A program made the translations under genes and the position numbers. A stretch of 64,000 nt of DNA from Heterohyrax brucei (Eukaryota > Chordata > Mammalia > Hyracoidea > Procaviidae). The first letter of the stretch is position 1. Every line of letters starts with the position of its first letter. The DNA lies in assembly GCA_028571685.1 (NCBI GenBank), contig CM053156.1:82277049-82341048 (forward strand). The letters are read 5' to 3'. The notes beneath the pieces are model-generated. The model saw nothing but the letters and a program-made list of their open reading frames with translations. It ran no database searches and was not told where the DNA came from. Of the stretch, positions 36,770-48,200 are shown piece by piece.

Positions 36770-37690
36770 TCTGGTGATCTAATTTCAAAAATCAGTGAAT
36801 AAAAACCTATGAACCAGCACAACTGGACTACACCAAAAACTAAAAGATTTCCTAAATACAAGCCAACATTCTGAAGGACAGAGCAGCAGAGATGAGGTCT
36901 CAGGACAACGATTTCAGGGGACATCTATGCAAATTAAGTTAACAAAGTTTTTTTTTTTTTTAAGAAAATGTTCTGCATACCACTTTGATGAGTGATGTCT
37001 AGGGTCTTAAAAGCTAGCAAGTGGCCATCTAAGTAGCACCAATTGGTCCCAGTCCACTTGGAACAGAGGAGAATGAAGGTCACCCAAGACAGGAGGAACA
37101 TATGAGCCCAGAAGACAGAGGACGCCCTACAATCTGAGACTGCATCAGCATGGGACCCTAAGAACTAGATAGTGTCTGGCCACCACCAGTGATTGCCTGG
37201 ACAGGAAATGCAATGTCAAGTCCCTGAAGTAATGGGAGAAAAATGGGTGTGCAGAACCAGGATTCTATTAAAAGACCAACCCTGATGGTTCGTCAAACTG
37301 GAGAGTCCCCTAAGGACATGGCCACAGACTCTCTGTCAGCCCAGAGCTGAAATCAGAGCTGAAGTGAACTGTTCAGAGAAAGGTTGTACTGGACTATGAG
37401 ACATAGAGTGATGCTGGTGAAGAATACACTTCTTGGCTTAAATAGATACATGAGGCTGTCTGAGCAGCTCTGTCCAGAGGTGAGATGAGAGGGTGGAGGG
37501 GGACAGGAGCTGGTTGGATGGATGTGGGAAGTACATGGTGGAAAGGAGAAGCGTGCTGTCACTAGAGAATGAGGGGGAGAGCGGTTATAGTTGCATAGCG
37601 GTGTGGGTATGGGGTTTTATATGGCAAATTGACTTGGATTGTCAACTGTCACTTAAAGTACAATAAAAAATACACATATATACACACACA
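36770..37690 (+). mobile_element. Retrotransposon 3' end, family not assigned
   Basis: About 0.9 kb without coding frames, ending CACTTAAAGTACAATAAAAA then an A/T-rich (AC)-like tail, which looks like a polyA signal and tail of a LINE or LTR element in plus orientation. Confidence 0.5.
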
Positions 37691-37694
37691 TATA

Positions 37695-37830
37695 AACTAC
37701 CCTATGGATGACATCTATCCAATCATGTCATGAAGATGGTGAAGGACCAGACAGCGCTCCGTTCCACTGAGCACGGGGTCCTGAGTCAGGGACCGACTTG
37801 ATGGCATCCAACAGCAAACCTATTCAACGG
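37695..37830 (+). mobile_element. RTE LINE 3' terminus
   Basis: Reads GACCAGACAGCGCTCCGTTC, then GGGACCGACTTGATGGCATC and a CAACAGC tail, following directly after an A-rich retrotransposon end at 37660. Confidence 0.7.
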
Positions 37831-38164
37831 CTGACTTTTGAGTTTGGGTTACAGTCTGTCTCTCATCATAGAATGCCAGCTTCATGAGAACAGGAAGTTC
37901 TATCCTTTTTTACTTTATCAATTCTTTATTTTGGGGGTGCTGTAGTGCTGTATCTCCAATCCACCCAACTAGCACAACCAGCGTGCCTCCAAGTCCCACG
38001 CGTCCTCATCGATGATTGCTGTTAGAAGGAGCTCTTCCTCCTCGTGGCCCCGCAGACCTGTCTGCAGCTGTGCTGGCTGTGATTTGTGGGGATACACATT
38101 TGCCAGCTCCAAGCTCCTTGGTGCTGGGCACTGTACCTTATTCATCTCCCTATTTACAATAACA

Positions 38165-38362
38165 GCAGGATCCCTGGTAGCTCTATGGTTAAGTGCTTGG
38201 CTGCAAACCGAAAGGTCAGCGGTCCGCCAGTGGCTCCATAGGAGAAAAGCTTGGTGTTCTGCTTCTGAAAACATTTACAGTCTTGGAAACCCAATGGGGC
38301 AGTTCTACTTTGTCCTACAGGGTCGGTAGGAGTCAGCATTGATTGAACAGCGCTGGGTTTGG
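38165..38362 (+). mobile_element. AfroSINE, long variant
   Basis: GCAAACCGAAAGGTCAGCGG and CTACAGGGTCGGTAGGAGTC. Confidence 0.8.
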
Positions 38363-38364
38363 TT

Positions 38365-39885
38365 ACTGTTTTTATTTTTTTCTTACACCAGCCACTCTCA
38401 GCCCTCTCTCCTTGGAGCCAGACGTCTTCAGATGCAGCAGGGAGACGCCACGAAGAGATGCTGAGGAAGCATCACCACAAACTGGCCTCACCCCCGAGAA
38501 GGAAGCTTCTCCGGGCCGCATTTGTTAGCAGGTGGGACACTCTAGTTGTGACAGCCTGCACAGACTCTATTCCATTCACCTTCAGGTATCCTGCTGACGG
38601 CACCATCGGAGTTGGTAAGCTGCCTCCGTGGGCCTCTGACTCCGAGAGCTCTGTGTGTCTCTATAGGCGCTCCTGGCTTCACCTGTTCCTGACCTCACCT
38701 GCTTTGGGCCTCTTGTTACACCCCGCAGTTTTGGCAGGGGCCATCCCAATACACCCTCTGCCTGCAGTGTCCTTTCCTTCACGCTCTCCATGGCCAGCTC
38801 TTTCCCACTTTCTGGACTGTAGCTCCGCGGCCACCTCCAGAGGGCCACCCCACCACGCCCTTGTTTCTTCTCTGTCTCCACCTCTCCTTGGTTTCCGTCA
38901 TGCTCTGGTCACTGCTGGAGCGATTTTGTGCTGCTGAGCTGTCTCTACCTCCACGGCCTGTCTCTACAGTGTTTCCATAGAAGTATAATTTGTCAGCTCT
39001 TACATAGATGAGTGTCACTGATGGAGCACCTACTAGGCACCAGACCCTGTGCAGACTTAACGCTGAAGAAACTTCTTCCTTCAGCAAATGTGTGCTGAGC
39101 ACATTGTGAGCTCTGTGCTGGGCGGTCCTGGCCGCAAAGGGCTTGGAGTCTGGAGCTGGAAGCTGACAGGAGAACAGGCAAATTCAATGTGGGGCCACAA
39201 GCTTTGGGAGGGAAAGCAGGGGTGCTGTAAGGTCCCCTTGCCCGCATTGAACCACACAAGAAGTTGGGACTCAGAGTGGAGCAGACTTGTCTAGAGCGGC
39301 AGTTCTCAGAGGTGGCCCACAGATTCCTGTGGATCCCTGAGAATTTCCCATGAACTTACAAAGCCTTCCTTTTTCCAACTATCCATCAGAGTGAGGTCAG
39401 ATTTTTTTTGTAGACTAAAATCTGTGAAAACTGGAACATGCCTAAGGAGGAAACCTGCCAGAGAAAGAAAACCCACAGCAAAATATAGTAGGATTCTTAA
39501 TAGACAGTGGTAGCCAACACCCTGTCAAAGACAGAAAACTTGTGAAACTCAGAAAAAGAAGGCAGTCGCTTTGAGTTCTGGCCCTCACAGACTTCAGCGA
39601 ATTTTAACTAAACAGCATTTCACATCTGATGGTCTGCAGAGGCAGATGTGAGATTTAATCTTCCACTGAGCCAGACAGCAGAAAGCTTTTTAGAAATGCA
39701 AAGCAAGGTCTTCTTCTCAATCTTTCTTTTTGTTTAGGAAAATGGAGTTATTTTGTGTTTGCATTAATACAGAATGAGCCTGCTTTAAATTAGATCATAC
39801 ATACATTTTTACGTTTTAATTTCTCCTGTGGTTTTGTTCCCCCACGTGTCTGTCAGTTTGTCATACTGTAGGGGTTTGTGTGTCA
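38365..39885. other. Intergenic stretch with nothing coding
   Basis: A 192-codon open frame (38359-38937, plus) runs over C/T-rich text without recognisable domains, ancestral start context or splice signals. L2/MIR-like wording appears near 39000-39120 (GGAGCACCTACTAGGCACCA). Confidence 0.5.
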
Positions 39886-40915
39886 CTGTGATGCTGGAAG
39901 CTAGGCCACCAGTATTCAGATCCCAGCAGAGTCACCCACAGTAGACAGGTGAATCAAAACTCAGTATGCAGCCAGAACAAGGGGAAACTGCATGATTTAA
40001 AGTTAGGAAACATGCGCGTTGGGGCTGTGTCCTTTCACCATATGTTTTCAATCTGCACGCCCAGCAGGTAAACCAAGAAGTGGGACTGTATGAAGAAGAA
40101 TGAGAAGGAGGCATCAGGAATGGAGGAAGGCTTCTTAACAGTCTGTGTTATGCAAATCACACAGGCTTGCTTGCTGGAAGTAAACAGGATTTGAAACACT
40201 CAGTGATGAAGATCAAAGACCACAGCCTTCAGTATGGATTGCATTAGAAACATTAAGAAAACAAAAATCCTCACAATTGGACCGGTCAGCAACATCTTGA
40301 TAGATGGAGAAAGGACTGAGGTTGTCAAGGATTTCATTTTACTAGGCTCCACAATCAATGCCCATGGAAGCAGCAGTCAAGAAATCAAAAGATGCATTGC
40401 ATTGGGAAAATCTGGAACTCTTCAAAGTGTTAAAAGTAAAAATGTCACCTTGAAGACTAAGGTGCCTCTGACCGAAGGCACAGAGTATTTTCAATTGCAT
40501 CATGTGCATACGAAAGCTGGACAATGAATAAAGGAGACAGAGAAGAATTGGCATCTTTGAATTGTGTTGAAGAAGAATGTGGAATGTCCCATGGACTGCC
40601 AAAAGAACAAACAGAGCTGTTCTGGAGGACGTGCAACCAGAGTGGTCCTTGGAAGCAAAGGTGGCGAGACTGCGTTTTACATACTCTGGACATGTTTTCA
40701 GGATGGATCAGTTCCTGGAGAAGGACATCATGCTTGGTAGAGAGGCAGGTCAGTGAAAAAGAGGAAGACCCTCAATGAGATGGATTTACACAGCGGCTGC
40801 AGTGATGGGCTTAAGCATAAAACAATTGTGGGCATGGTGCAAGACCCGGCAGCGTTGTGTTCGGTTGCGTGTAGGGTCTCTGAGTCGGAACTCACTTGAG
40901 GGCACCTAACAACAA
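39885..40915 (+). mobile_element. Longest RTE LINE copy in the window
   Basis: About 1 kb of RTE 3' coding region and tail. A 98-codon stretch (40234-40527) is still open and reads ERTEVVKDFILLGSTINAHG and SSSQEIKRCIALGKSGTL, matching the conserved LGS-INSNG-SSQEIKRR block of RTE/BovB reverse transcriptases. Further frames continue (LFWRTCNQSGPWKQR; SSWRRTSCLVERQVSEKEED). It ends CACCTAACAACAACATG. The catalytic YADD motif is not included, so it is 5'-truncated and dead. Confidence 0.85.
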
Positions 40916-41350
40916 CATGGTTTCGTTGTTGTGCTGTTGGGTTGGTGCCAGCTCACGGCCACTATGCCAACCCATCCTGTTGAGGATCTTCCTCTTTTTC
41001 ACTGACTGTCTGCTTTAAGAAGCAGGATGTCCTTCTCCAGGAACTGGTCCCACCTGACGTGTCCAAAGTACTTGAGATAAATTCTGCCGTACTGACTTCT
41101 AAGGGGCATCCTGGCTGGACATCTTCCAGGACACATTTGTTCATTCTTCCAGCGGTCCAAGACGTATTCAGTATTCACCAACACCATAATTCAAAGGCAA
41201 CAACTCTTGTGGCTTCCTTTTTCATTGCTCTGTTTTCTAGTGCACATGAGGCAGCTGAAAATACCATGGTTGGGTTAGGTGCACCTTAGTCTTCGAAGTG
41301 ACAACTTTTTTTGTCTTTTAACATTTAAAGAGGTGTTGTATGATCAATAT
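40916..41350 (-). mobile_element. RTE LINE 3' fragment, tail-to-tail with the preceding copy
   Basis: Minus strand reads SWRRTSCFLKQTVSEKEEDP and QMCPGRCPARMPLRSQYGRI. Its 3' end abuts the 3' end of the plus-strand copy at 40915, making an inverted pair. It is frame-broken. Confidence 0.8.
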
Positions 41351-41359
41351 GCTGTAAAA

Positions 41360-41518
41360 ACAACAAGAAGAAAACACTGCCATTGAGTTGATTCCAACTC
41401 ATAGCAACCCTATAGGTCAGGGGAGAACTGCCTCATAGAGTTTCCAAGGAGCACCTTGTGGATTTGAACTGCCGACCTGCTGGTGAGTAGCCATAGCACT
41501 TAGCCACTATGCCACAAT
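41360..41518 (-). mobile_element. AfroSINE
   Basis: CCATTGAGTTGATTCCAACT and TAGCACTTAGCCACTATGCC; it lies just upstream of the PFDN4 island. Confidence 0.9.
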
Positions 41519-41865
41519 GCCAAAGCCAAGTGCCATGCCATAATATAACCCACATAAACAGAAGCTCTTTGAGATCTTCAGTGACGTTTAAAAATATAAA
41601 AGACTTTTGGTGTTAAAAAAAGAGAGAAACTCATGGATCTAGAGGCACTGAGCCAGACATTGGCAGAATCAGGTTGTACGCAGTACTCGTTTAATAATAT
41701 TGTGGAATAGACTAAGTAATAGGAATGCTTCCTCCTTCACACCTTCTGAATTATCAGCGCACATAAACATCACATCCTCTTGTCAACGTCCTCCGTTCAC
41801 AGATTTTTATCAAGAAGTCAATTTGCCGGGAGTAGTCTGTTGCCTCCCCCGGGGAGGGTCCTCCT

Positions 41866-41955
41866 CCCGGCCCTGCCCCTCCCGGCCCTGCCCCTCCCGG
41901 CCCTGCCCCTCCCGGCCCTGCCCCTCCCGGCCCTGCCCCTCCCGGCCCTGCCCCT
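41866..41955 (+). repeat. 15-bp GC-rich minisatellite, six copies, in the PFDN4 promoter
   Basis: Six uninterrupted identical copies of CCCGGCCCTGCCCCT, followed by a partial CCCAG. The array lies 314-403 bp upstream of the PFDN4 start codon. On the minus strand each unit carries GGGGCAGGG, a run of Gs that could bind Sp/KLF factors or form G-rich structures. Perfect identity suggests recent expansion. Confidence 0.95.
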
Positions 41956-42265
41956 CCCAGCTGTCTGCGCCGGGCGCCCTCTACCGCCCGCGGCCGGATT
42001 AGGTGGCTGCTCGCCACACCCCCCCGTTTCCGTCGGCCCACAGGGAGTTGCCTGTCCCTTTAATTGGGATGTACCAAGTCTTTTCCGTTTTTATCTTCCT
42101 TCCTGAGTCCGACTCGCTAGGAATTACGGTTAAAGTTCCTGAGAAGGAGTGTGGAGATACTGTATTGTGTTTTTCGGGAGATCGGGGCCGACAGGGAGTG
42201 AGAGAGGTTACGAGGGAGAACTGGGCCGTTGCGGCCCTCCCCGCTTCGCACAGTAGTCGAGCCCC

Positions 42266-42276
42266 AAGATGGCGGC
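42266..42276 (+). promoter_or_regulatory. YY1-like motif over the PFDN4 start codon
   Basis: AAGATGGCGGC matches the YY1 consensus and contains the initiator ATG. This placement just downstream of the start site is known for many TATA-less housekeeping genes. It doubles as a good Kozak context. Confidence 0.6.
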
Positions 42277-42292
42277 CACCATGAAGAAGGCG
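42269..42292 (+). CDS. PFDN4: PFDN4 coding exon 1 (MAATMKKA)
   Basis: Only eight codons, followed by donor GCG|GTGAGTGG. It sits in the CpG island. Too short to find by ORF length; identified by matching the human N-terminus and joining in frame to exon 2. Confidence 0.93.
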
Positions 42293-45200
42293 GTGAGTGG
42301 GGCGCTCGGGGTGCTGGATGCTCGGGTGGTGGGCGGTGGGCGCCGGCGGCGTGGGGCGCCGCGGGGTGCTGGGGATGAGCAGCTCTGAGCCCCGGCACGG
42401 GGCCCTGGCCCGGGGTCTTACCCTTGAGGACAGCCCCGTGGCGAGGCCTGCCCGCGTCCGGTGGCCTTCGGCGTCTCCCAGGACCGCCGGCCGACGGGGG
42501 TGAGGTGCCGGGGTTGGGGCCTTCCGCGGGCCCCGGGCCTCCTCTGGTTGTTCTGAGGTCCCCGGGAGGTCTGAAGAGCCCTCATCCTATGGGGTGTGGG
42601 ACGCTGAAGCTCCCAGTGACCGCATTGCGCCGTCACGCGAAGTGGTTTCCCGGGGTCCGCGGGTAGGTGCTCGGTCGGTACCCTCGCCCTCCGGTAGGGA
42701 AGCTGAGCCTCAGAGAGTAGGGGAAATGGGTCCGAGATGTCACGCAGCTCGCCAGGGCCAGAGCTGGACCTGCGCCTCCCGGTTGGCTGCCCCTAAGCCC
42801 GTGCCTCCGGCCCTGAGGTGCCCGCGTCCACACTCGATGCCCGTCGAGGCTAAAATCCCTATTTATGGAAGCCAAACGATGCATCAGGACCCAGCAGCCG
42901 TCCGTGAAGTATCTCTTACATCTCACCGTATTTTCAGACGGAGAAACATAGACAGGTTAGTGTTCCCAGAGTGACTAGGCGTCTAAGTAGCATACCTGGG
43001 GTTCAAACCCTGATTTGTTCTGGTTCTCCCCAACGCCCTGTTTTTTTCCTGCTCAGTGAGCTGCCTCCCGTCTGAAATTTACCAAACCCATTGCGGCTGA
43101 AGCATAGTGATTAAGTGCTACGGCTGCTAACCAACAGGTTGGCCGTTCAAATCCTCCAGCCAGCCGCTCTTTGGAAGCTATGGGCAGTTCTCTGACCTGT
43201 AGTATAGGGTCACTATGAGTCGGAATCGACTCGACGGCAGTTGTTTGTTGTTGTTGTTGCAGCTAAGACGATTCCGACTTACAGTGACACTATAGGATGG
43301 AGTAAAACTGCTTTCTAGGGTTTCATGGGAGCCGCTGATGGATTCGAACTGCCAGCCCTTGGGTTAGCAGCTGAACTCTTAACCATGGTGGCAAACTCTT
43401 AACCGTGGTTCCAGTTTGGGATTTATCACCCAGTAAATCTGTCCAGGTGTTTAAAGATCTCCAGGTAAAAATAAACAAATAATGGGGGAGGGGGCTGGGA
43501 GGGAGTGCAAGAAGTGTAGAGCAAGGACATAATGACAACCGGTAGTTAATTGAACCTTTACTGTGTGCTATTGATAGGTTGAAGAGTGTGACTGTGTTAC
43601 TTTTATAGCCCTTTTAGGGATGTAGTGTTTTTACTCCCATTTCACAGATGGGAAAACTGAGGCACAGAGCAAAGCTAGAAATTAAACACAGGCATTCTGG
43701 CCTCAGAGCCTTGTTTTTACTGCCGTGGCAGGAGAGTCCCCTGGCTGAAGGCTCCTGCTTTCCAGATTTTGTATGTGTTTGTTCTCATTCCACTTCTGAA
43801 ACCCCTTTAGAAGCACTGGCTTCTTTTGCCCTGCCACTTGCCAGTATTGCAGAGGTAAAGCCATCTGTACCTGGTCTCAGGTGACTGTCCTGGTTTGCAC
43901 AGGGTTGAGGAGTTTCCTGGGGCACTGGACTTTGAACGTTAACATCAGTCAAATCCTGAGGAAAACTGGGAGATGAACTGGTCGCCCTATGGCCTGTCAT
44001 CCACAAATTCGTATTAAGGACCAGAATAGGCTTTAGGGTCATGGTGATTCAAATAGGTATGAAACACTGGGAGACTGATGGCACCTTTGGTCCCTCAGTT
44101 GTTAGGTGCGACCTTTAATACCCTGGAAGGTATTAGCTGTGGTTAGTCCCCGTGTTACAGGTGAGGAAACCTAAGTGTGAAGGAGTGAAGTAGATGTTGA
44201 AGAACTGGTAGACTTGTTTGGACCTCGGGCTTTGATTGCAGAATTTTCCCACTGTGTACAACATTAGGGGGTCAGTTACATCGGTGATGGCTGACCTTTT
44301 TCTCCTTTCATTCAAAAATTTCTGAGTGTGTGACATGGCGCAGTCTCTGTGTGAGATGATGGAGGTAACAGTGACTGAAGAATAATAAAGTCCTTGTCCT
44401 CAAAGCAGCACAGAAACGTACACTCTCAGTGGAGAGTCAGAGTACTTTTCAAATTGTCACACCGAAAAATGTACAGTTTCCAGTGCCAGCAGGAAGTGTG
44501 AAGAGAAGGCTCGGGAAATCAAGGGTTGGAGTAAGCCATCGTCTGAGTTCAGGAAAGGCTTTCCTGAGACGCTGTCGTTTCAGCAGAGATCTGTTGGCAT
44601 CCACAAGGAGAAAAAGGGAAAAGTTTCGAGGGAATGAGGCATTTCAGGGAGGGGACATCTCCTGCAAAGATCCAGAGTGTCTTTTTAAAAAGGAAGGTCA
44701 GAGGGATAGAGCAGAGGGCCAGGGAGAACTGCAGTGGGAAGAGCAAGTTTAGTGTTAGGTGATGGCCAAGCAGAAAGCGTTCTTCCCGTGAGGAGCCTTT
44801 GAGATTCATGTGATGGATACTCATGCCCCTCTCGTCGCTTCCAGTGTTAGGAGGGATTGCTGCTGGCATAGCTCCTGGACAGACCCCTTGTCCCTCTGCC
44901 TGCTGCAGGAGAGACCATGTCAGCATGCAGGTGAGGGAGACTGAAACGTCCCAGTGATCGCTGTGTCACTGTGATAAAGGGAAATTGGCTGCATCTTGTT
45001 ATTGATGGTTTGTTGATTCCAAAGGATAGCGACCCTGCAGGACAGAGCAGAGCTGCCCTCTAGGGTTTCCAAGAAGTGGCTGGTGGACTTGGTTAGCAGC
45101 TAAGCTCTTAACCACTTCCAGTACTTCCCTGTTTGTAACATGTTACACCTCACAACTGACCATGAGAATCTCTAGATGAGAAGACAGTCCTCTTGGCTCT

Positions 45201-48200
45201 TAGGGATTTCCTGTGAATGTCCCCTGTGTACAAATGGCTCATCCTCCAAGAGGCCATTGCTGGCCTCCATAGATGAAGAAGCCCCCTAACATTTTCTACC
45301 CCTGAACTCTGTGTTACTTTTGTGATCACCCTCATCTAATGTTACCGTGCCCACCTTGTTGCCCACGTTTGCCTGGAATGTAAGTTGCTGTTACACAGTG
45401 GCCGTTGATGTGGCACTTAGCCACAGAGCTTGGCGTGCAGTCACCTCTGTAAGTGTGGAGTGAATGGCCAGACGCACATGAGATGAACACAAATACAAGC
45501 ACGTTACAGGGATTCCGTTGTTGTTGGGTGCTGCCGAGCTGATTCCAGCCCAGAGGGGCGTCAGGTGACCGAGTAGAACGGCTTCCGTAGGGTTTTCTAG
45601 ACTGTAATGTTCATGGGCGTAGACCACTGGATCTTTCCCCAGCAAAGCAAGCGGGTGGGTTTGAACTACCAGTCTTTGGGATAGCAGCTGAGCACTTGAG
45701 CAGTAGATGCAGACTGATGTTAATGCAGGATTTCCGTCTGTGAGCTTTTGGGAACAGTGAGGGACATCAGCTGTACTGAGACTGTGGGTGACGCTCACAC
45801 TCGGTGTGGGACGTCACGGCGTATGGCTCTGTTTCCTCCTGGCATTCCCCAGTGTGGCAACCTCCAGGAAACTGCGGTGAGAGCTGAGAGAATTTTTGTT
45901 TTCATCTTGAATGGTGAATAATCCCTTAGACCTGACGGAATTTCCTTCCAGGTCTGGATCTGTTCTTTGTTTGCAGTGACTTTTGGTGAACAGTATTCAG
46001 GAAATAAACTCTATCCCCAGGCAGTCGGCTAGGCTGTCAAATAGACATTAAAAAAAAAAAAAACTATTGCCAGGCAGTTGATTGCGACTCACAGTGACCC
46101 TGTAGGACTGAGTAGAACGGCCCCTGTAGGGCTTCCAAGGGGCAACTGGTAGATTTGAACTGCTAACCTTTTGCTTAGCAGCCCAGCGCTTAACCACTGT
46201 ACCACCAGGGCTCCAGGTAGGAATCAGCATCCCCGTTTACAGATGAGGTGGCTCCCAAGAGTTGAGTGATTGCCCACGGTAATCCCTTGGGTTTGAATCT
46301 GTCTTGACTCTTCCCACTACTCTTTGCTGCCTCAAATGCTGCCGAATTATCCCTCCAGGAGCTTGTACAACTTTGAGAGAAGAGCAGCTCTATCTGACTT
46401 CTCTCTGCCTTGCGTTCTTAACCTTCTAGAAGTTTCTAAACTTTTAGGGTTACTGGTCACTTTGAGAATCCGGCAAAAGCTAGAACACCTTGCAGAAGAA
46501 TGTACACACTGACACGCCACTGTGCCTGCATTTTCATGGCAGAAATGGCCCTCTTCATGGTCGTGACTCCCAATTAACAATTAGCCTCCCCCCACCATCC
46601 CAAAACAAAGTATTAAAATAGTGAGACTAAAACCAGAGTCACTGTGATTTAGTTGTGGAAGGTGCTGACATCCTGCTTCTTGCTGTCAGCTGCACTCTGC
46701 CTTGGGGTGGGGGGGATACAGTGACCACCAGTGCAGGCTGGCGCACACACCGACTTCAGCCATTAGGCCGGGGTGGAAACCACTGCCTGGCGTTCGGACC
46801 TTGGGGCCCAAGGGCTGCTGGTGACCGCTGGTGGGTGGGGCTAGTACAGCGGATGTCTGCTTGGGAAAGGTTGAGAGCAGGTGGCCAAATACCTCTTGAT
46901 AACTTTTCAAAAATAGTGAGTCTGATTAAGCATGACTTAGATTCAAATTCAGCAGCCGTGTATTAAGCCTCACCGGTGTGTCGGCAGGCTGTATACTAGG
47001 GGCTTCCACCCGAGTTACCCAGTCAGGTTTCTGGCTGACCTGTAATTATCAAGATTTTCAGGAATGCTGTGTTTCAGGAAAACGATGTCAACTGTCCAGG
47101 CAAGCTGGGACTCTTTGGAGTTCTCTGTTTCCTTTTTCTTTCAGGATTTGATCAGTCTTGCTCAGGCAGAACAATCTGAGTGCAGGGTGTTTGAGTTATT
47201 TCCTTTAGTGAAGCTCCCAGCATTTATATTCATAAAAATTAAGCACAAGTTTGCACATTCAATGCTATGCATAGATACAGAAACCTAGGTGGCGTAGTGG
47301 TTAGGAGCTGTGGCTGTTAACCAAAAGGTCAGCCGTTCACATCCGCCAGGCGCTCCTTGGAAACTCTGTGGGTAGTTCTGCTGCGTCCTGTGGGGTCACC
47401 ATGGGTTGGAATTGACTTGATGGCAGTGGAAATTTTTTATTTTTATGTTTTGGTCTGTAATTACAGTTTGTACATCTGTAACCAAGCGGTCCTGATGATT
47501 CTGCTGACACAGGTGGATTGGAGGTTTAGTGGACGTGATAGAGCACTTAGGAAATATGTGGTGCACAATGTGAGCTCACTGTTAGCTGTTATTTTCATAG
47601 ATACTTCATGTCATCCAAACACACTTTATTTGCACGTTTAATCACATTAAATATTTGCAGGGGGACAGTTTTTGTTATGTTTTGGAATTGGGCCTAATTC
47701 ATAATTAAGACATGTAAACAGGTACTACATTAAAACAAGCATCATTTCCGCTGTGTGAGGACTCAGCCACTGAGGCGCAGAGTGACCCTCCACGGCCAGT
47801 GTGTCAGTTGGACTGAAAGCTGCAGAAACTGTTGGATATCTGAGAGCCTTAGTAAACTCATGAAACATTTTGCTGACTTCAGTCTGTTTTGGTGAGGACT
47901 TGTTCTCAGCTGTTGTTTCTGTGTAAAACACTGGGCGTTATTCCACAGACGCGGTTGTAGAGTTACCAGTGAATAGTAAGCTTGTGGAACAAAACTAAAA
48001 TAAGGCATGTGTGTTTGCGGTGTCCGGTACCTCTTGTGATTGTTGAGTAGATGAGGGCAAACAGCTCATTGATTTATTTCAGAGTACCTAAAAGGTTGAC
48101 CTACAACTTCTTCCTTAAAATTTATTTTACAGAAAGATTAACATTTTTTCCCCAGGCTGCAGAAGATGTCAATGTTACTTTTGAAGACCAACAGAGGATA

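Larger units (their letters stand above)
41830..42600 (+). promoter_or_regulatory. PFDN4 CpG-island promoter
   Basis: A GC-rich, CpG-dense stretch with no convincing TATA box, as in housekeeping promoters. It contains a GC-rich minisatellite (41866-41955) and ends in intron 1. The start of transcription is probably in the last 100 bp or so before the ATG at 42269; the exact site is not visible. Confidence 0.75.

Noticed and set aside
38359..38937. 192-codon open frame, plus strand
   Set aside because: No recognisable motif, C/T-rich composition, and overlapping open frames on the other strand.
40234..40527. 98-codon open frame as a possible host gene
   Set aside because: It matches RTE reverse transcriptase text and is flanked by further RTE sequence.
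41866..41955. CRISPR-like regular repeat
   Set aside because: Units are contiguous with no spacers and lie in a mammalian CpG island; it is a minisatellite.
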